Shown here piece after piece: positions 7,467 to 9,145 of a stretch of 9,145 nucleotides of DNA. Below the pieces are notes generated by a model. The model saw only the letters and a program-made list of their open reading frames with translations, did not search any database and was not told where the DNA came from. Origin of the DNA: Thermofilum sp. (GTDB lineage: Archaea; Thermoproteota; Thermoprotei; Thermofilales; Thermofilaceae); NCBI GenBank assembly GCA_020832965.1, contig JAJHRM010000099.1, forward strand, positions 1 through 9,145, read 5' to 3'. The position numbers and the translations under genes are program-made. The stretch's first letter is position 1. Each line of letters begins with the position of its first letter.

Positions 7467-7474
7467 CGCGCGCG
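7467..7474. repeat. CG run, joint 7
   Basis: CGCGCGCG, continuing into GCCGCGG. It ends the ATP-grasp remnant and opens the next glycosyltransferase remnant; the two are in different frames, so no fusion protein crosses it. Confidence 0.6.
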
Positions 7475-7538
7475 GCCGCGGTGGGTAGGAGCCCGCGGGA
7501 AATCGCTTACAGTTTTGTTTTCGACGAGGTTGTTCGGC

Positions 7539-7541
7539 TTT
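7539..7541 (+). other. Frameshift site in the glycosyltransferase remnant (extra T)
   Basis: TTT. With two Ts the frame joins as F-D-E-V-V-R-L-R-A-W-G-V-S. Confidence 0.45.
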
Positions 7542-7627
7542 AGGGCTTGGGGTGTCAGCTTCTACGATGTGCGTAAGAGCCAGCTGCTTGAGCTGCCGCT
7601 GAGGTTGAACAGGCTAGTATTTTACAC

Positions 7628-7634
7628 CGCGCGC
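7628..7634. repeat. CG run, possible joint 8
   Basis: CGCGCGC encoding part of Y-T-A-R-Y. Composition drops abruptly from GC-rich to AT-rich here, but the reading frame and a plausible glycosyltransferase pattern continue across it, so it may be native codons. Confidence 0.4.
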
Positions 7635-7745
7635 TACTTATACTGGAACCTCTTGTATTCTCAATTTAGAGGGAATGTTAATCGTACAAATATTATTTTA
7701 GCTACCATAAGATTTTCAAAACTAATCGAGACTCTCCGGGCGTGA

Positions 7746-8032
7746 TCATTATTCCTATGTTTCACAATAATGATCCATCGAAAAATATTAGAGAGGCCAT
7801 CTATATCTGTGTATAATGTAGCAATAATTTTAGATGATATAGATGTAACATGGTTGTTATGAATATTAAATTTTCATATATGGAGAATATACTTTATCTC
7901 GGAGTGTTAACATTTTTATCTATCGTTTTCTTTATTAATGCTCTTAGAAAGCGAACTAAAAAGCTAGCATACAGTATGATATATTGTTATTACTGTGATG
8001 AGATATCGATTTTTAATTAAGAATCGAAGACT
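7746..8032. other. AT-rich, gene-poor stretch
   Basis: About 290 bp, strongly AT-rich, with stops in all frames. A GTG at 7742 opens 24 codons (VIIIPMFHNNDPSKNIREAI...) that faintly recall the start of GT2 transferases, but the ORF ends at 7816 and the likeness is too short to trust. The only longer open frame is the small ORF at 7850. No RNA gene, transposase remnant or inverted repeat was seen. Confidence 0.5.
7850..8020 (+). CDS. Possible small membrane protein (56 aa)
   Basis: An ORF from ATG 7850 (or 7859 or 7886) to TAA 8018-8020. It contains one clear hydrophobic segment, ILYLGVLTFLSIVFFINAL, followed by the basic stretch RKRTKKL, as expected of a single-span protein with a cytoplasmic C-terminal tail that ends YCYYCDEISIFN. 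No ribosome-binding site of note precedes any of the starts, and no family is recognised. It lies in the AT-rich gap between the broken genes and the methyltransferase. It may be a real small protein, the tail of a decayed membrane glycosyltransferase (the same frame upstream holds the GTG ORF at 7742), or a chance ORF. Confidence 0.25.
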   Translation: MVVMNIKFSYMENILYLGVLTFLSIVFFINALRKRTKKLAYSMIYCYYCDEISIFN

Positions 8033-8734
8033 ATGACTGAAGTGCGCAAAGGCGAAGAGCCTGTCGAGCCGAGCATTTGGGATTTGAAAGGGAGAGCTAG
8101 GCGCAGGCAGGAGCGCAGGGCGCAAGTAACAGCTTGGTACCTGCAGCCAAAAGAGCGGGATGTCATCTTGGATGTCGGTTGCGGCGATGGTTTTATGACT
8201 AGTTACTTCTCGAAGGCCGGCTTTGTAGTGGGTTTGGAGCTTTCCTGTCGCTCGCTCGAAGTTGCCAAGCGGAAGGTACCTAAGGGTAACGTGCAGTTTG
8301 TTTGCGCTGATGCGAGCTTTATCCCGTTGAGAAGCGACTCGATTGATAAGGTGGCCGTACTCGAGGTCTTGGAGCATTTGCCTGTAGAGTCCCAGCAAAT
8401 GGTTTGCAAGGAGGTCGATAGAGTTTTGAAAAAAGGTGGGGTTCTCGTGGTCACAGTGCCTTACAAGGAAGAGATCGTTTATACTCGCTGTATTCACTGC
8501 GGGAAGCTGACTCCATTGTGGGGTCACTTACATTCTATGGACGTGGAGAAGGTCAGCAAACTTTTACCTCCGGGCTACGTGCTGGTAGCCAAAGCTCACT
8601 TCCCAAATCTAGAATTTGTATCAATATCGGAAATTTTTCATAAACTCTCATTTACATTATGGTTAATTATTAATAATTTACTTAGAATTATAAAGAAGGG
8701 ATATTGGATTTTGCTGAAATATAAGAAGTTTTAG
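8033..8734 (+). CDS. Class I SAM-dependent methyltransferase (Methyltransf_11-like)
   Basis: A 233-residue protein with the Rossmann methyltransferase order intact: LDVGCGDG (46-53, SAM motif I), acidic E69 after the second strand (VVGLELS), CADASFIP (91-98, motif II), VAVLEVLEHLP (107-117) and VLKKGGVLVVTVP (131-143). After the core, C153-x-x-C156 and H165-x-H167 in TRCIHCGKLTPLWGHLHSMD could bind a metal; related glycan-locus methyltransferases carry a similar C-x-x-C-G...GH block. It probably methylates a small molecule or glycan, since it has no RNA- or DNA-binding domain, but the acceptor is unknown. The N-terminal 30 residues are highly charged (GRARRRQERRA). The C-terminal tail after about 190 is hydrophobic and basic, and its DNA turns AT-rich, perhaps a membrane-associating extension. 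ATG 8033 has only a weak GAAG upstream. The gene ends 14 nt before the epimerase start. Confidence 0.88.
   Translation: MTEVRKGEEPVEPSIWDLKGRARRRQERRAQVTAWYLQPKERDVILDVGCGDGFMTSYFSKAGFVVGLELSCRSLEVAKRKVPKGNVQFVCADASFIPLRSDSIDKVAVLEVLEHLPVESQQMVCKEVDRVLKKGGVLVVTVPYKEEIVYTRCIHCGKLTPLWGHLHSMDVEKVSKLLPPGYVLVAKAHFPNLEFVSISEIFHKLSFTLWLIINNLLRIIKKGYWILLKYKKF
8717..8725 (+). promoter_or_regulatory. Possible leaderless-type TATA promoter for the epimerase
   Basis: AAATATAAG is centred about 28 bp before ATG 8749, the spacing expected if transcription starts at the ATG as in many archaeal leaderless genes. The epimerase has no ribosome-binding site, which fits. It lies in the methyltransferase's last codons, and AT-rich sequence makes chance matches easy. 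Confidence 0.3.
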
Positions 8735-8748
8735 AAGATGAATTAGTT

Positions 8749-9145
8749 ATGAAAGTTATCTCAGTAGTTGGAGCTAGGCCCAACTATGTTAAATTGGCAG
8801 CTGTTCACGATGTCTTTTCAAAGTTTTTCGACCACGTTATAGTGGACACCGGTCAGCATTACGATTACGAGATGAATAGGGTGTTTTTCGAGCAGCTGGA
8901 GATCCCGGAGCCGGACTACTTCCTCGGCGTAGGGAGCGGCTCTCACGGGTACCAGGTTGGCGAGGTTGTCAAGCGGGTGGAGGAGGTTCTGTTGAAGGAG
9001 CGTCCCGATCTCGTGGTTGTGTACGGCGACACGAACTCGACGCTGGGCGGGGCGCTCGCGGCCGTTAAAGCCGGATTCAGAGTCGCGCACGTGGAGGCTG
9101 GCTTGCGGTGCTTCGACATGTCGATGCCGGAGGAGGTGAATAGGA
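8749..9145 (+). CDS. wecB: UDP-N-acetylglucosamine 2-epimerase, N-terminal 132 residues (3' end outside the window)
   Basis: WecB-type epimerases interconvert UDP-GlcNAc and UDP-ManNAc in the cytosol, supplying ManNAc (and ManNAcA after oxidation) for surface glycans. The start MKVISVVGARPNYVKLAAV is the family signature. It is followed by VDTGQHYDYEMNRVFFEQLEIPEPDYFLGVGSGSH, the QVGEVVKRVEEVLLKERPDLVVVYGDTNSTLGGALAA strand-helix block, and VAHVEAGLRCFDMSMPEEVNR, all conserved and in the usual order. The intact frame runs off the right edge; full members are about 360-390 residues. ATG 8749 lies 14 nt after the methyltransferase stop with no ribosome-binding site. The first ~85 bases are about 40% GC, the rest clearly higher. 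A 14-codon remnant of a second epimerase gene lies at 7114. Confidence 0.93.
   Translation, partial: MKVISVVGARPNYVKLAAVHDVFSKFFDHVIVDTGQHYDYEMNRVFFEQLEIPEPDYFLGVGSGSHGYQVGEVVKRVEEVLLKERPDLVVVYGDTNSTLGGALAAVKAGFRVAHVEAGLRCFDMSMPEEVNR

Larger units (their letters stand above)
7153..7474 (+). pseudogene. ATP-grasp carboligase remnant, N-terminal domain only
   Basis: After the joint the frame reads GSRKALAMAQSLKAFGARVPSVTHYTTDP, the opening nucleotide-fold of predicted ATP-grasp carboligases (COG3919/PylC/carbamoyl-phosphate-synthase-like), whose usual start is 'vLVt...sRkALavvrsL...Ga.V'. It then shifts frame in a C6 run (7241-7246). With five Cs it continues DPHRFSRFFDRVIVLREVDRKSV, AQGAELVIPVDFVDVITLSSY and FEKLGTRLAAVLEVSRKD, matching the family's 'S+yaDrvv..P' and 'viPv.d....ls'. 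It stops at the CG run 7467-7474, before any ATP-binding loop, so no catalytic part survives. About the first 6-8 residues and the whole grasp domain are missing. Family assignment is good; the exact reaction cannot be inferred. Confidence 0.72.
7475..7745 (+). pseudogene. Probable GT4 glycosyltransferase remnant, N-terminal part
   Basis: The frame from 7475 reads AAVGRSPREIAYSFVFDEVVRL then stop. Removing one T from TTT (7539-7541) joins it to RLRAWGVSFYDVRKSQLLELPLRLNRL and on to YLYWNLLYSQF and TIRFSKLIETLRA, ending at TGA 7743-7745. The order 'S-P-R ... fvfdEv.rL ... GV.fYDVR', then a helix-rich loop, then '.l..FsklIE.lrA' fits the first ~85 residues of archaeal GT4 enzymes, where the next expected motif would be D-x-I-H-A-H-F-A. 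That motif is absent, so the gene is cut there. The first half is GC-rich and the second half (after the CG run at 7628) AT-rich, so it is either a chimera of two glycosyltransferases or one gene with a steep gradient. The family call is tentative. Confidence 0.5.

Noticed and set aside
7742..7816. GTG ORF resembling the start of a GT2 glycosyltransferase
   Set aside because: Only 24 codons, no downstream GT2 motif (no D-D-x-S) in any frame, so the likeness cannot be separated from chance.
7964..8527. 187-aa minus-strand ORF
   Set aside because: It lies antisense to the clearly conserved methyltransferase and shows no family features.
1..9145. CRISPR array, tRNA or rRNA gene
   Set aside because: No regularly spaced repeats, cloverleaf-like segments or conserved ribosomal RNA stretches were seen on either strand.

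Overview
This window is a surface-glycan (glycosyltransferase) locus, most likely from a thermophilic archaeon of the Thermoproteota type. That placement is an inference. It rests on the archaeal style of gene packing (an 8-nt and a 4-nt stop/start overlap), GGAG/GGTG ribosome-binding sites, heavy use of ATA and AGA/AGG codons, a possible leaderless TATA promoter, and a giant membrane protein of archaeal build. All recognisable genes lie on the + strand.

Layout. 2-724: C-terminal part of a GT4 glycosyltransferase, open at the left edge and AT-rich. 719-1178: N-terminal third of a second GT4 gene, cut off in mid-domain. 1185-2390: an intact GT4 glycosyltransferase paralogous to that fragment. 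2383-6594: a 1403-residue polytopic membrane protein with a large extracytoplasmic part, translationally coupled to the GT. 6600-7745: about 1.1 kb of mostly GC-rich wreckage, read as an orphan gene start, an FkbM methyltransferase without its N-terminus, the first 14 codons of a UDP-GlcNAc 2-epimerase (wecB-like), the N-terminal domain of an ATP-grasp enzyme, and the N-terminal part of another GT4 enzyme. 7746-8032: AT-rich and gene-poor, with one possible small membrane protein. 8033-8734: intact SAM-dependent methyltransferase. 8749-9145: the start of an intact UDP-GlcNAc 2-epimerase, cut by the right edge.

The intact genes fit one job. The epimerase would supply UDP-ManNAc, the GT4 enzymes would assemble a lipid-linked or surface oligosaccharide, the methyltransferase could decorate it, and the giant membrane protein may act on sugars or glycans at the outer membrane face.

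The most unusual signal is at the joints between broken genes. Seven alternating CG runs of 7-8 bp (712, 1164, 6633, 6657, 7151, 7467, 7628) were found by eye. Six sit exactly where one gene fragment gives way to unrelated sequence, the seventh at a sharp composition change, and none lies inside an intact gene. The fragments between them also carry single-base indels in homopolymer runs, while intact genes (including a 4.2-kb one) have no frameshift. The locus therefore looks like a patchwork of glycan-gene pieces (about 165-500 bp) joined at a short self-complementary CG sequence. Microhomology-driven end joining, an unknown recombination process, or a chimeric assembly could each produce this; the sequence alone does not decide.
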